DNA of 64,000 nucleotides from Nitrospirota bacterium (GTDB lineage Bacteria > Nitrospirota > Thermodesulfovibrionia > Thermodesulfovibrionales > UBA6898). The notes under the pieces were generated by a model. The model was not told the DNA's origin and ran no database searches. It saw only the letters and a list, made by a program, of their open reading frames with translations. This document shows positions 9,030 through 17,436 of this stretch, in pieces (positions within the stretch are counted from its first letter, which is position 1; each line of letters starts with the position of its first letter). Where the stretch lies: NCBI GenBank assembly GCA_016217675.1, contig JACRHC010000051.1:1-64000 (forward strand), given 5' to 3'. The position numbers and the translations under genes are program-made.

Positions 9030-9497
9030 TCAGTCTGACAGAATATCGTGTTTCCGGATTGGTATTGTCAAAGTAGTGGGGGTTACGATACGCACCTTAT
9101 AATCAAAAACGTCATGAATAGCCGAAAAGTCTTTTGCATTTTGTGTATATAAAATAGCGCCAACACCCTTGGCTGATGCCGCAAGCAAACAATCATTGGT
9201 GATTGAAGAGCATTTTTTTATGTCGTAACCTTTTTTGCTTTGAAGATTTGCAATGATCTCGCCTGCGCGTTCATAGTCTTGTTGCGCAGGGATACATAGC
9301 CTGTTCACCCGCCTGAAGAATTCATAAAGATCATTAACCGCCCTGACAGCGACCTTTGTGTGAGCGCCAGCTTTAAGTTCCATCAGCACAATGGAAGAAA
9401 GATACACCAGACCATCCGACAGAAAAATATCCCTATAAAGGCTGGGATTGGAAAAACGGTCTATGAATATATTTGTATCAACAAGCTTCTTAATCAT
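9030..9497 (-). CDS. PIN-domain toxin, VapC-like
   Basis: 155 residues. The N-terminus KKLVDTNIFIDRF carries the first PIN Asp (Asp7); a conserved Glu is in VLMELKAG, and further acidic residues are in ITNDCLLAASA and TQNAKDF, the usual Mg-binding set for a PIN ribonuclease. The start overlaps the end of the upstream antitoxin gene by 8 bases, the common arrangement of VapBC pairs. The product would cut RNA when freed from its antitoxin. Confidence 0.85.
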   Translation of the reverse strand: MIKKLVDTNIFIDRFSNPSLYRDIFLSDGLVYLSSIVLMELKAGAHTKVAVRAVNDLYEFFRRVNRLCIPAQQDYERAGEIIANLQSKKGYDIKKCSSITNDCLLAASAKGVGAILYTQNAKDFSAIHDVFDYKVRIVTPTTLTIPIRKHDILSD

Positions 9498-9687
9498 AAA
9501 GTTTCTTTATTATTGCACCTCTATTTTTATCAAATATGCCTTCAAGCTCTAATTTGCCGCTTGCCAGATCAATTGCACGGCGCACAGCCTCAGCCGAATC
9601 TTTGACATTAAAGGCTTTCTTAACAATATCAATGTCCCGCTTTTTTATCTCAAGATGCTCGATTGTCACTAAATTTGTCTTTGCCAT
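9490..9687 (-). CDS. Antitoxin of the PIN toxin pair
   Basis: 65 residues, charged. A short RHH-like N-terminal part (TNLVTIEHLEIKKRDIDIVK, then SAEAVRRAIDLASGK) precedes an acidic/basic C-terminal tail (GIFDKNRGAIIKKLYD) that would wrap the toxin. It precedes and overlaps the PIN gene. AGGAGACAGCGCT lies just before the start. Assignment rests on size, order and the PIN partner; the fold is inferred. Confidence 0.75.
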   Translation of the reverse strand: MAKTNLVTIEHLEIKKRDIDIVKKAFNVKDSAEAVRRAIDLASGKLELEGIFDKNRGAIIKKLYD

Positions 9688-9770
9688 TAGCGCTGTCTCC
9701 TTTTTCGTATATTATCACAGATGCCCGCAATGAATGCTTTTTACACGCCTATTGACAAGACTTTCAGGTT

Positions 9771-10943
9771 TCAATGGCGAGCATTATGTTTCTTCCGCAT
9801 CATCTCCCTGAATATCTCTTTCCCCTTCATTGAAAGATCACCTCTACCGCTGCCTTCCTTGCCGATAAGGTCTTTAGAGAGTTCATAAGGACTTTTCTCT
9901 TTTTGATCGACTGGCTTAATGCCCGACAAACCTTTTTTATGCTGCTTTGTTGCTTCTGCCAATTCCTTTTTCACCCGCTCTCTGAACCACTCTGGCTTCA
10001 CTACCTGCACATTCGGCAGCCAGGCATAGAGCCACCTCTTTATCTCTTCAACGCCGGCAACGGTAAAGGAAAGCTCAATATCTCCATTTTTCAATGTCTT
10101 TCTTTTCTCTGAAGGGTGCCACTTATCTTTGCGGGTAATGTAGTCGGCTATCTTTGCGGCGAATCTTACAACTACCTCAACCGGCTGGTCATCACGAATC
10201 CCCCAGCTGCCTGAAAGGTGCTGTCTAAGGTCGAAATCATTTTTAGGCTTGAAATAGAAATTTGTCAGCTTCAGCTCTTTGATCATATCGAGCGCAAAGG
10301 TGCGGATTGCCTGCTGCAGATGACAGTATCCTATCAGCATCCATGCGCCCTCATAGAATACGACCCCGTAAGGGTCTATCCTCCGATTCTTCTCCTGTCC
10401 TGTATGGAGCGCATGGTATAAAACGTCAATAGACCTCTTGTCGCTTATGCCCTGCATTATCTCATTAAAAGTAGCTGTCAACTTATCTGATCCGATTGCA
10501 TCCGGTATCTTTATCAAAACCTGCGGGGCTTTATTGGTTGGCGTTTTCGCAATATCCGTCAGCTTGTTCGCAAACTGCTGGAAACTTTCCCTAAAAGGAT
10601 CACCGAAGTGTGTGAGCGTTTCGCCCATTGTTATAAGCATAAGAAAGTCGTCCTCAGAAAGCAGAAGCTTCTTGATCCTGTCCCCATGAACAAATCTGTA
10701 GCCTTCACTTTGAGGGTCAAATTCAATGGAATCGATCAGGTTAATGTTTGCAAGATAACGACGGACAGTTCGTTCGGAGACTTCAAATTTTTCCTGCAGG
10801 GATGTAACTGATGGATAGCGGTTCTGGGCAATCAGCGTGTAAATTTTGAGGAGTCTTAATACCTTTTCGGACATCCCGGCAGGTTTTGCTGCACCTTTTG
10901 CCTTCTTTTTTCCCTGCAGCCTCTTGTAGTCCTTTTTCTGCAT
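9771..10943 (-). CDS. WYL-domain transcriptional regulator
   Basis: About 390 residues: an N-terminal helix-turn-helix (KIYTLIAQNRYPSVTSLQEK then SERTVRRYLANINL), a WYL ligand-binding domain (RRIDPYGVVFYEGAWMLIGYC) and a C-terminal WCX part, then a charged tail. WYL regulators often control phage defence, CRISPR and DNA-repair genes by sensing nucleic acids or nucleotides, which fits the nuclease genes next door. The frame is open to 11201, but that upstream part translates the interspersed repeats at 11031-11155; ATG 10943 starts the recognisable protein. It has no strong ribosome binding site, so the start is uncertain. Confidence 0.8.
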   Translation of the reverse strand: MQKKDYKRLQGKKKAKGAAKPAGMSEKVLRLLKIYTLIAQNRYPSVTSLQEKFEVSERTVRRYLANINLIDSIEFDPQSEGYRFVHGDRIKKLLLSEDDFLMLITMGETLTHFGDPFRESFQQFANKLTDIAKTPTNKAPQVLIKIPDAIGSDKLTATFNEIMQGISDKRSIDVLYHALHTGQEKNRRIDPYGVVFYEGAWMLIGYCHLQQAIRTFALDMIKELKLTNFYFKPKNDFDLRQHLSGSWGIRDDQPVEVVVRFAAKIADYITRKDKWHPSEKRKTLKNGDIELSFTVAGVEEIKRWLYAWLPNVQVVKPEWFRERVKKELAEATKQHKKGLSGIKPVDQKEKSPYELSKDLIGKEGSGRGDLSMKGKEIFREMMRKKHNARH

Positions 10944-11030
10944 GGCGTTATTATTGACTATTCTCTGCCATTCTTCAAGCAGGAAAGATGTCTCGATAGG
11001 TCTTCTGTGGCCAAGGGCAATTATCATAAA

Positions 11031-11155
11031 ATCTCCCCTCGCCCCTCTTTGCCAAAGAGGGGAGTCATATTCCTCCACTCTCCAAGGGGAGGTCGGGAGG
11101 GGTATCAGAAAATTATCCAAAACCTCCCCATCCCCCTCCGGGTAAGGAGGGGATT
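11031..11155. repeat. Cluster of G-rich palindromic interspersed repeats
   Basis: Three related units in a row. 11031-11066 is a full unit with the palindrome CCCCTCTTTGCCAAAGAGGGG; 11071-11100 and 11121-11155 are diverged copies around CCAAGGGGAGG and CCCCCTCCGGGTAAGGAGGG. The first matches 1036-1060 in the opposite orientation, and two related units sit at 52441-52537. They lie between the WYL gene and pgk. Confidence 0.6.
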
Positions 11156-11312
11156 CTTGAATCCATTCACTCATAACTGAAGGGTTGACCTCGTAAAACA
11201 CTTATTTCCTTGTTGCCAAGGCTGGAGTCATCTTGTATGATTGAAAATATTTCAGGAGATAGAAGGCAAGACGCTATAATATTCACATAAATTTAAGCGC
11301 ATGAGGTAATCC

Positions 11313-12620
11313 ATGATCAATACGCAGACAGAGCAGAGGCTTCCCTTGATCCAGGAGGCTGAACTGAACGGAAAGATCGTTCTGGTCCGCTTCGATCATA
11401 ATGTGGTAAAGAACGGTGAGATACGCGATCCCTTCAGGATCGACAGGACGATCGGGACCCTGTTTCATATTGTTGAGCGGGGCGGAAGGCCGATCATGAT
11501 GACCCATGTCGGAAGACCACGGGACAAAAAATCAGGTGCCATCGTCTGCAGGCCTGAGGAATCGGTGGATGCCATCGTACAGTATCTTGAGCAGAAGCTT
11601 CATACAAAGATCCATATTCCCAAAATCCCTGCTGATCCTGAGAAGGGAATTACCGGCATCGATACATCGATCAATCTTGCCATCAGGGAATTAAGGGAAA
11701 GAAGACTTGGCGGTATCTATCTGCCAAACACGCGCTGGTTTCAGGGCGAAGAGACTAAAGGAGAAGCGGCAGAGAGTTTCGCCCTCCAGCTTGCCGGCCT
11801 TGCCGATATCTATGTGAACGATGCCTTCGGGTCATGGCAGCCACATGCCTCGACATTTAATATCACCAACCATCTTCCCTCGTATGCCGGTTTTCTTATG
11901 CAGCAGGAGATCCTGAACCTTGACAGGGTTCTCTCCCCGGAAAGACCGTTCCTTGCGGTTGTCGCAGGATCGAAATACGACACCAAGATCGGGCCGCTCT
12001 CTGCCATCTATGAAAAAGTTGACCATCTTATCCTCGGAGGCGTCATCTATAACACCTATCTCTGCGCCAAATACGGGGTGAAGATAAAGGGCGTGCTTGA
12101 TGAAGACATTGCGCTTGCAAAGGAACTGGTTGAAAAAGACAAGATCAGAAAAAAGATCGTTGAGCTTCCTCACCTTGTAGCGTCCGATATCCTTGAATCA
12201 CGCACAGAGGGCAGATACCGGACCATATCAATAAAGGACTTCAGTCCCGGCAAGTCATACGGATATGTGCTCGATATCGATCCTGCATCCTTTGAAGACC
12301 CCATAGCGGCCTCTGTCATCGCTTCAGCAAAGACGATCTTCGTCAACGCGGTCATGGGCTTTACCCCCCATTTCTCTGCAGGCTCGCAGGCCCTTGATCA
12401 GACCATAGACAGGAACAGTTCAGCCCTTAAAATGTACGGAGGAGGCGATACACTTCAGGAATTTAAGGACCTCTGTCCGGGGCTTTACCTGTCCGTTATG
12501 GACAATGCAAACTATTATTTCTTTACCGGCGGCGGGACCGTTCTTACCGCTATTGAACAGGGCAGTCCTTACGGGCTTAAACCGGTTCAGGCCCTTATAG
12601 ACAAAGGGAGACAGGCTTGA
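11313..12620 (+). CDS. pgk: Phosphoglycerate kinase, divergent
   Basis: 435 residues; transfers phosphate between 1,3-bisphosphoglycerate and ADP in glycolysis or gluconeogenesis. Family features are visible: IVLVRFDHNV at the substrate site, MMTHVGRPR, YVNDAFGSWQPHAST, VAGSKYDTKIGPL at the nucleotide site and FFTGGGTVLTAIE at the C-terminus. Several core motifs differ from the textbook forms (RFDHNVV for VDFNVP, GSKYDTK for GGAKVSDK), so it belongs to a divergent branch. A TATAAT lies at 11275-11280. It overlaps the next gene by 4 bases. Confidence 0.85.
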   Translation: MINTQTEQRLPLIQEAELNGKIVLVRFDHNVVKNGEIRDPFRIDRTIGTLFHIVERGGRPIMMTHVGRPRDKKSGAIVCRPEESVDAIVQYLEQKLHTKIHIPKIPADPEKGITGIDTSINLAIRELRERRLGGIYLPNTRWFQGEETKGEAAESFALQLAGLADIYVNDAFGSWQPHASTFNITNHLPSYAGFLMQQEILNLDRVLSPERPFLAVVAGSKYDTKIGPLSAIYEKVDHLILGGVIYNTYLCAKYGVKIKGVLDEDIALAKELVEKDKIRKKIVELPHLVASDILESRTEGRYRTISIKDFSPGKSYGYVLDIDPASFEDPIAASVIASAKTIFVNAVMGFTPHFSAGSQALDQTIDRNSSALKMYGGGDTLQEFKDLCPGLYLSVMDNANYYFFTGGGTVLTAIEQGSPYGLKPVQALIDKGRQA

Positions 12621-13819
12621 GCGCTTTGCAACATCTTCATGGCAGCCCCGACATGACGCCGCAGAACGAAATCAATCAGCGGCTGATAAAGCTGCGCGAA
12701 AAGCTCGCAGAAGCCGGACTTGACGGCGCACTCTTTCATTACGCGGTCGATGTATTCTATTTTACCGGAACGCGCCAAAACAGCGTCCTCTGGATTCCGC
12801 TTGACGGCGATCCTGTCCTGCTCGTCAGAAAAAGTTTCAGCAGGGCTGCTCAGGAAAGTGTTGTAAGAGATGTGCGGCCCTTCCCCTCCAGCCGTGATCT
12901 GCCGGCAGTCTTCGGCAGCAGCGTTAAGACCATTGGTATCACCTTTGACGTCCTGCCAATCCAGCACTTCAATTTTTATCGCGGCCTGTTAGGCAATTGC
13001 GAGTTTCTGGACATCTCTGCCATAAATCGTGACCTGCGCTCGGTAAAATCCGACTGGGAACTGCAGCAGATGCGGATAAGCGGCCAGATGCTTGCCAATG
13101 CCTTCAGCACCATCCCGGAATTCCTCAGGCCAGGCATGCGGGAGATTGACCTTGCCGCAGAGTTCGAATACCGCCTCCGAAAACTGGGCATCGGAGGATA
13201 TCTCCGTATTCGTGGTTTTAATCAGGAGATCACCGGCATTGCAGTCAGCGGTGAAAATGCTGCGGTCAGCGGCTGCTTTGACGGGCCGGTAACCGGCAGG
13301 GGCCTCTGGACAGCAGCGCCTTACGGACCGTCTGCTGACCCTGTCCGGGAAAACGTCCCGATCCTGGTAGATTATGGCGGCTTTTATAACGGGTACATCG
13401 TCGACATGACCCGCGTATTCTGCATCGGCAAGCTTGATCCTGATCTCGAGCAGGCGTTCAGGATAGCGCTTGCCATACAGTCATGGGTTAAAGATAACCT
13501 AACGCCCGGGGCTATCTGCGAAGACCTTTTCTACCGGGCGGCAAAAATGGCCGCTGATGCAGGGCTTGCCGAGCATTTCATGGGACACCCCGGTGAACTG
13601 GCAAAGTTTGTGGGGCACGGCGTTGGCCTTGAACTGGATGAACTGCCCGTCCTTGCACCGAAATTCAGAACGCCTCTTTTGTTAGGTCAGACCATAGCGG
13701 TAGAACCGAAATTTCTCTTTCCGGACAGGGGAGCAATCGGCATCGAGAACACCTTTGCCGTAACAGAACAAGGCAGCGAAAAACTCACGGACCTTTCAGA
13801 CGATATCGTATATCTCTGA
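12617..13819 (+). CDS. M24-family metallopeptidase, Xaa-Pro aminopeptidase-like
   Basis: 400 residues. An N-terminal creatinase-like domain (GLDGALFHYAVDVFYFTG) is followed by a pita-bread catalytic domain with the metal ligands: Asp in LVDYGGFYNGY, Asp in IVDMTRVF, His in FVGHGVGLELDELP, Glu in AVEPKF and Glu in GIENTF. TTG 12617 is preferred because GGGAG precedes it and it overlaps the pgk stop, implying translational coupling; ATG 12653 has no such site. It would remove N-terminal residues next to proline; the exact substrate is unknown. Why it is coupled to pgk is unclear. Confidence 0.85.
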   Translation: MSALQHLHGSPDMTPQNEINQRLIKLREKLAEAGLDGALFHYAVDVFYFTGTRQNSVLWIPLDGDPVLLVRKSFSRAAQESVVRDVRPFPSSRDLPAVFGSSVKTIGITFDVLPIQHFNFYRGLLGNCEFLDISAINRDLRSVKSDWELQQMRISGQMLANAFSTIPEFLRPGMREIDLAAEFEYRLRKLGIGGYLRIRGFNQEITGIAVSGENAAVSGCFDGPVTGRGLWTAAPYGPSADPVRENVPILVDYGGFYNGYIVDMTRVFCIGKLDPDLEQAFRIALAIQSWVKDNLTPGAICEDLFYRAAKMAADAGLAEHFMGHPGELAKFVGHGVGLELDELPVLAPKFRTPLLLGQTIAVEPKFLFPDRGAIGIENTFAVTEQGSEKLTDLSDDIVYL

Positions 13820-13873
13820 GATATATTGAGCGGCCAGACTAATGCAGCAGTCCTGCAGAGCTAAAAAAGACTT

Positions 13874-14782
13874 CTAATCCTTCACGTCAGGCTCGAAGAA
13901 AATCCATCTTACCTGAGGGAAACCTGACTTGAGATCAGATTCCACCCTGTTGATATCCTCTATCATCTGCAAAGCGCTGCCCATCTCCTTCATCTTCACT
14001 TTTGCCGAGACCATCAGTTCCGTGCCGAGCTGAAGCGTGATAAGGCTGAATATCTCTCCCACCTCAGGCCGCTTTGACAAAAACTCCCGGAGTGCAGTTA
14101 CTGTCTCAGGGTCAGCACTCTCGCCAATCAGAAGGCTCTTCACCTCAATGCCGACTGCCACTGCAATAAGAATAAGGACCACCCCGATAGAGACCGTGCC
14201 GATAGCGTCAAAGAGGGGGTTGGCAGTAATAATCGTGGCAAGGACTGCGGTCAGCGCAGAGAAAAGGCCGAAGAGCGCGGCAATATCTTCTCCCGTGACA
14301 ACGATCAATTCGCTTTGACGGCTGGTTTTGAACCAGCTCAGAAAAGACCGGTTGCCCTGAACTTTTCGCACTTCCACAAGCGCGCCCTTCAGCGAGCCCA
14401 TTTCAAGACCGATCGAGACGACCAGAACCGCCACCGCAATCCAGGGCGACTCCGGCATTTCCGGATGGCGTATCTTATGAATGCCCTCATAGATGGAAAA
14501 GATACCTCCCATGCTAAAGAGCATGACCGCAACGATAAAGGACCAGAAGTAGATCGCCTTGCCGTACCCCAGCGGATGATCTTCATTGCAGGGCCGCTTC
14601 GCCCGCCTTAGACCGACAAGAAGCAGTATCTGGTTGGCACAATCGGCAAAGGAATGAACAGCCTCTGCCAGCATTGCACCGGAGCCGGTATGCCATGCAG
14701 CGGCACCCTTTGCTATGGCAATGCCTCCATTAGCGCCCAGTGCGTACATAATCGCTTTTATTGAACCATTCGAATGCGACAT
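13874..14782 (-). CDS. Cation diffusion facilitator family transporter
   Basis: 302 residues, inner-membrane proton-coupled efflux of divalent metals such as Zn2+. Five or six hydrophobic segments span residues 10-220. The first metal-site pair is in EAVHSFADCANQ (HxxxD); the second helix has GEDIAALFGL, where the usual D/H-xxx-D is altered to E-D, so metal choice may differ from ZnT/CzcD. The C-terminal cytoplasmic domain ends in an acidic tail. It stands alone, convergent with the M24 gene. Confidence 0.85.
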   Translation of the reverse strand: MSHSNGSIKAIMYALGANGGIAIAKGAAAWHTGSGAMLAEAVHSFADCANQILLLVGLRRAKRPCNEDHPLGYGKAIYFWSFIVAVMLFSMGGIFSIYEGIHKIRHPEMPESPWIAVAVLVVSIGLEMGSLKGALVEVRKVQGNRSFLSWFKTSRQSELIVVTGEDIAALFGLFSALTAVLATIITANPLFDAIGTVSIGVVLILIAVAVGIEVKSLLIGESADPETVTALREFLSKRPEVGEIFSLITLQLGTELMVSAKVKMKEMGSALQMIEDINRVESDLKSGFPQVRWIFFEPDVKD

Positions 14783-14849
14783 GGAAAATATTATCAGAAC
14801 ATCTGTTCTGAGTTGAAGTCAACCATCCTGCCCGCAGAGAGAATTCATA

Positions 14850-15152
14850 TTAGCGGGCCTTGAAAATGATCGCTTCGATCCTGTCGATGCGGATGATCGC
14901 GTCATAGAAATCCCGGCCTGAAAGTTTGGCAAGCTGCACTGCCTGGTCGCCGACCTTGACCACCGTGCCTTCAATCGCGTCGCCCGAGGTGACCCTGAGA
15001 GAAACCCGCTTCCCGACATTCGCAAGCAGGTTTTCCCTGATACCGACTAAGGCATTAAAGGCAGCTCCTTCTTCGGCTGCAGTTGCAATTTGCGCTGCAC
15101 TAACGAGAGCAGCCATGATGACTGCAATGATAATCAGTCTTTTAAGGTTCAT
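14850..15152 (-). CDS. Small exported protein with LSm/SH3-like fold
   Basis: 100 residues. A signal peptide (LKRLIIIAVIMAALVSAAQI, ending near ATAAE) leads to a domain with GKRVSLRVTSGDAIEGTVVK and IIRIDRIEAI, the strand-turn pattern of LSm/Sm-like barrels. ATG 15152 is supported by GGAGG nine bases upstream; the frame runs to 15209 without better starts. No partner is evident. A periplasmic structural or binding role is a guess. Confidence 0.65.
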   Translation of the reverse strand: MNLKRLIIIAVIMAALVSAAQIATAAEEGAAFNALVGIRENLLANVGKRVSLRVTSGDAIEGTVVKVGDQAVQLAKLSGRDFYDAIIRIDRIEAIIFKAR

Positions 15153-15226
15153 GCTCCATCCTCCCGGCAATTTTATTCCTCTGCTCCCAATGCGGCTCTC
15201 AACTCCCATCGCACTTTGTTGTTGTC

Positions 15227-15400
15227 CTATTTGCTGATCTTCTTCCTGACCGTCTTGACTGCTGAGGCAACCTTCTTCTCAACCTTTTTCTCGATTGCCT
15301 TTGCTTTCTTTACCGTCTTCTTAACGATCTTCTTTTCTGCCTTCACAACCTTTTTTACCACTTTTTTTACTGCCTTTTTCACGGCTTTCTTGGTAACCAT
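15227..15400 (-). CDS. Lysine-rich histone H1-like peptide
   Basis: 57 residues, missed by simple length filters. Almost only Lys, Val and Ala in repeating KKAVKKVVKK-type blocks, like the C-terminal tails of histone H1 and bacterial HctB/AlgP-type proteins. AAAAGGAGAG lies right before two consecutive ATGs; the second (15400) has better spacing than the first (15403). A nucleoid- or polyanion-binding role is inferred from the charge alone. Confidence 0.7.
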   Translation of the reverse strand: MVTKKAVKKAVKKVVKKVVKAEKKIVKKTVKKAKAIEKKVEKKVASAVKTVRKKISK

Positions 15401-15544
15401 CATCTCTCCTTTTCTGCGCTGAGTTATTGACAGAAGTGTGCCAAATTACGAACGATAGTATCAGCAATCCTCCATCCTGTCAATCCTTTCGAAGATGTTT
15501 ATCCATGAATCGAATTCTTCTGCCCTCTGTGATATACTGAAAAA

Positions 15545-15766
15545 ATGAAGACATCATATATCAAAGTCCAGAAAGAGTTCTGTGCCGAGTGCTCACTGGC
15601 GCTGATGCATTTTATCGGCAGGATGAAGGGTGTCGAATCAATTTCGGCTGAAGAGGGTTCCGTAGCCCTCACTTTTAACGAGACGGAGATCTCTGAAGAA
15701 GACCTTATCAGGATCACGCGGGAGAATATTGAGAAACTGGGTTATCAGGTAATCGATCTGCAATAA
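15545..15766 (+). CDS. Heavy-metal-associated (HMA-like) domain protein
   Basis: 73 residues. The ferredoxin-like HMA pattern is visible: KVQKEFCAECSLALMHFIGRM with a CxxC metal site, then GVESISAEEGSVALTF, ending with ENIEKLGYQVIDL. This is the size of a copper/mercury chaperone such as CopZ, though the canonical GMTCxxC is EFCAEC here. It stands between divergent small genes, with no transporter next to it. Confidence 0.75.
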   Translation: MKTSYIKVQKEFCAECSLALMHFIGRMKGVESISAEEGSVALTFNETEISEEDLIRITRENIEKLGYQVIDLQ

Positions 15767-15882
15767 GCCCGGCTGTTGGCTTCATGAGTATCCCAATTAC
15801 TGAGACAGACCCGGCATCTGCTGCATGGGTGGACCTTGTGGATTGATTCAGGAACAAGAAGATAATAGAGGAGGTTCCTGCT

Positions 15883-17067
15883 ATGGAACAATATAAGCCC
15901 CGCGAAGAGCTGGAGAAAGATCTGGCCGAAATGCGTCAGAGGTCCCTCGAGCTGGAACAGTGTCATGCCGAATTTCTGAATGTTCAGAAGCGATATGAAC
16001 AGCTCCTCCAGTCAGCTCCTGATGCCATGGTCTTTGTGAGCAGGGATGCGAAGATCGTTCTCCTGAACGCCCAGCTTGCAGCGCTCTTCGGATATACGGA
16101 GGAAGATCTTATCGGCAGAGACCTCGACTTTCTCATCCCTGAGCGGTATCGCGGCAGACATCGCGACAATGTGGCTCACTATTTCGAACAGCCGCGGGTA
16201 AGACCGATGGGCACGAACCTGACGATATACGGACTGAAAAAGGACGGCTCGGAATTCCCCGCAGATATCAGTCTGAGTCCGCTTGAGACCGAAGGGGGGA
16301 TCGTTGCGGTCGGAGCGATCAGGGACATCACAGAACGAAAAAGGACAGAGGATGAAAAGCAGCGCCTCAGAGAACAGCTTGCCGAGGTTGAGAAGCTCTC
16401 TGCCCTTGGCAGAATCGCTGCAAACGTTGCGGACGAGATCAGAAACCCGCTTACCGCTGTCGGCGGTTTTGCGCGGAGACTCCAGAAGATTGCGGACAGC
16501 GATAAAGAAAGAAAGTATGCGGAATATATCATCACCGAGGTGAACAGGCTCGAGGGTATCCTTCGTGATGTGCTCGCCTTTTCCCGCACCAGAAGTCCGC
16601 TCATGGAAGATCATGACATCCGCGGCATTCTCGACGAAGCATTGAAAACAGGGGAGGAGCGATATCGTCAGCAGGCGATTACCGTTAAGAAAAACTATGG
16701 GGAAGCAGCAGTCATCCGCGCAGACAAAGAACAGATCCGGGAAGCGATCGGGCGGATCATCGCAAACGCCCTTGATGCAATGCCGCAAGGCGGATCACTG
16801 TCTGTTACGACCGACCGGGAGATGGTCAACGGAGCGCCCTATATCAGGATCAGGATACTGGACACCGGCGAGGGCATACCCGCAGAAAAGATCGAAAAAG
16901 TTTTTGAGCCTTTTTTCTCGACCAGGACAGCGCGGACAGGGACAGGGCTCGGTCTTCCGATAGCAAAGAGCATTGTAGAAGAAGAAGGGGGCATCATCAG
17001 GATCGAGAGCACGGCAGAAACAGGCACCACGGTTACACTCCTTTTCCCGGACCTGAAGTCATCGTAA
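15883..17067 (+). CDS. PAS-domain sensor kinase with the phosphoacceptor His replaced by Asp
   Basis: 394 residues, soluble. A short coiled coil (1-40), a PAS domain (about 38-150, ending GAIRDITERKR), a dimerisation helix and an HATPase domain. The ATPase motifs are complete: IANALDAMPQGG, DTGEGIP, FEPFFSTR and GTGLGLPI. The H-box reads NVADEIRNPL, where this kinase class has AHEIRNPL; codon 184 is GAC (16432-16434), so the usual phosphorylated His is Asp. GGAGG precedes ATG 15883 by nine bases. No response regulator is adjacent. It may regulate other kinases, or be inactive. Confidence 0.85.
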   Translation: MEQYKPREELEKDLAEMRQRSLELEQCHAEFLNVQKRYEQLLQSAPDAMVFVSRDAKIVLLNAQLAALFGYTEEDLIGRDLDFLIPERYRGRHRDNVAHYFEQPRVRPMGTNLTIYGLKKDGSEFPADISLSPLETEGGIVAVGAIRDITERKRTEDEKQRLREQLAEVEKLSALGRIAANVADEIRNPLTAVGGFARRLQKIADSDKERKYAEYIITEVNRLEGILRDVLAFSRTRSPLMEDHDIRGILDEALKTGEERYRQQAITVKKNYGEAAVIRADKEQIREAIGRIIANALDAMPQGGSLSVTTDREMVNGAPYIRIRILDTGEGIPAEKIEKVFEPFFSTRTARTGTGLGLPIAKSIVEEEGGIIRIESTAETGTTVTLLFPDLKSS

Positions 17068-17146
17068 TTAAACAGCAGTCGGCAAAAGAGATGCTTTGCG
17101 GACGATCCTGGCTATGTCCAGTTCCCTCATCAGTTCTCGCCAGATG

Positions 17147-17308
17147 CTAATTGAGCAGGCTCAGATAATGCGTATAGCTCTCTCTCCTGCAGACGAGGGA
17201 TTCGAGCAGATTTTCCGCGTACCGCTCATAGGCGCTGCCCCTGACATGGTCAAGGTGCTCAAGCGCTATCATGATCAGCCGGTCGAACCGTTCGAGCGTC
17301 TCATCCAT
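17147..17308 (-). CDS. Small acidic protein of unknown function
   Basis: 53 residues starting MDETLERFDRLIMIALEHLD and ending HYLSLLN, predicted helical. The start is supported by CCAGGAGGCTGTT directly before ATG 17308, a near-perfect ribosome binding site. This is why it is preferred over the overlapping plus-strand frame at 17096-17353, which has none. Short genes of this kind with Arg/Tyr-rich helices are common hypothetical proteins; no function is suggested. Confidence 0.5.
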   Translation of the reverse strand: MDETLERFDRLIMIALEHLDHVRGSAYERYAENLLESLVCRRESYTHYLSLLN

Positions 17309-17436
17309 AACAGCCTCCTGGTTTCATTTTACACCAGCATTGGACGAATGTGAAGGAAGAGAAGTATCTGTTTTTCCGTCATCCAACAGCTTTACCGCTG
17401 GCAAATAGTGAGGTATGATGTAAAAAGGAGAAAAAA

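Noticed and set aside
10944-11201. N-terminal extension of the WYL gene frame
   Set aside because: Most of it is translated repeat sequence; the recognisable protein begins near 10943. The short piece LGHRRPIETSFLLEEW could be a remnant of another gene, but nothing supports this.
17096-17353. Plus-strand 85-codon ORF
   Set aside because: No ribosome binding site and no family pattern; the minus strand has a short gene with a near-perfect site.
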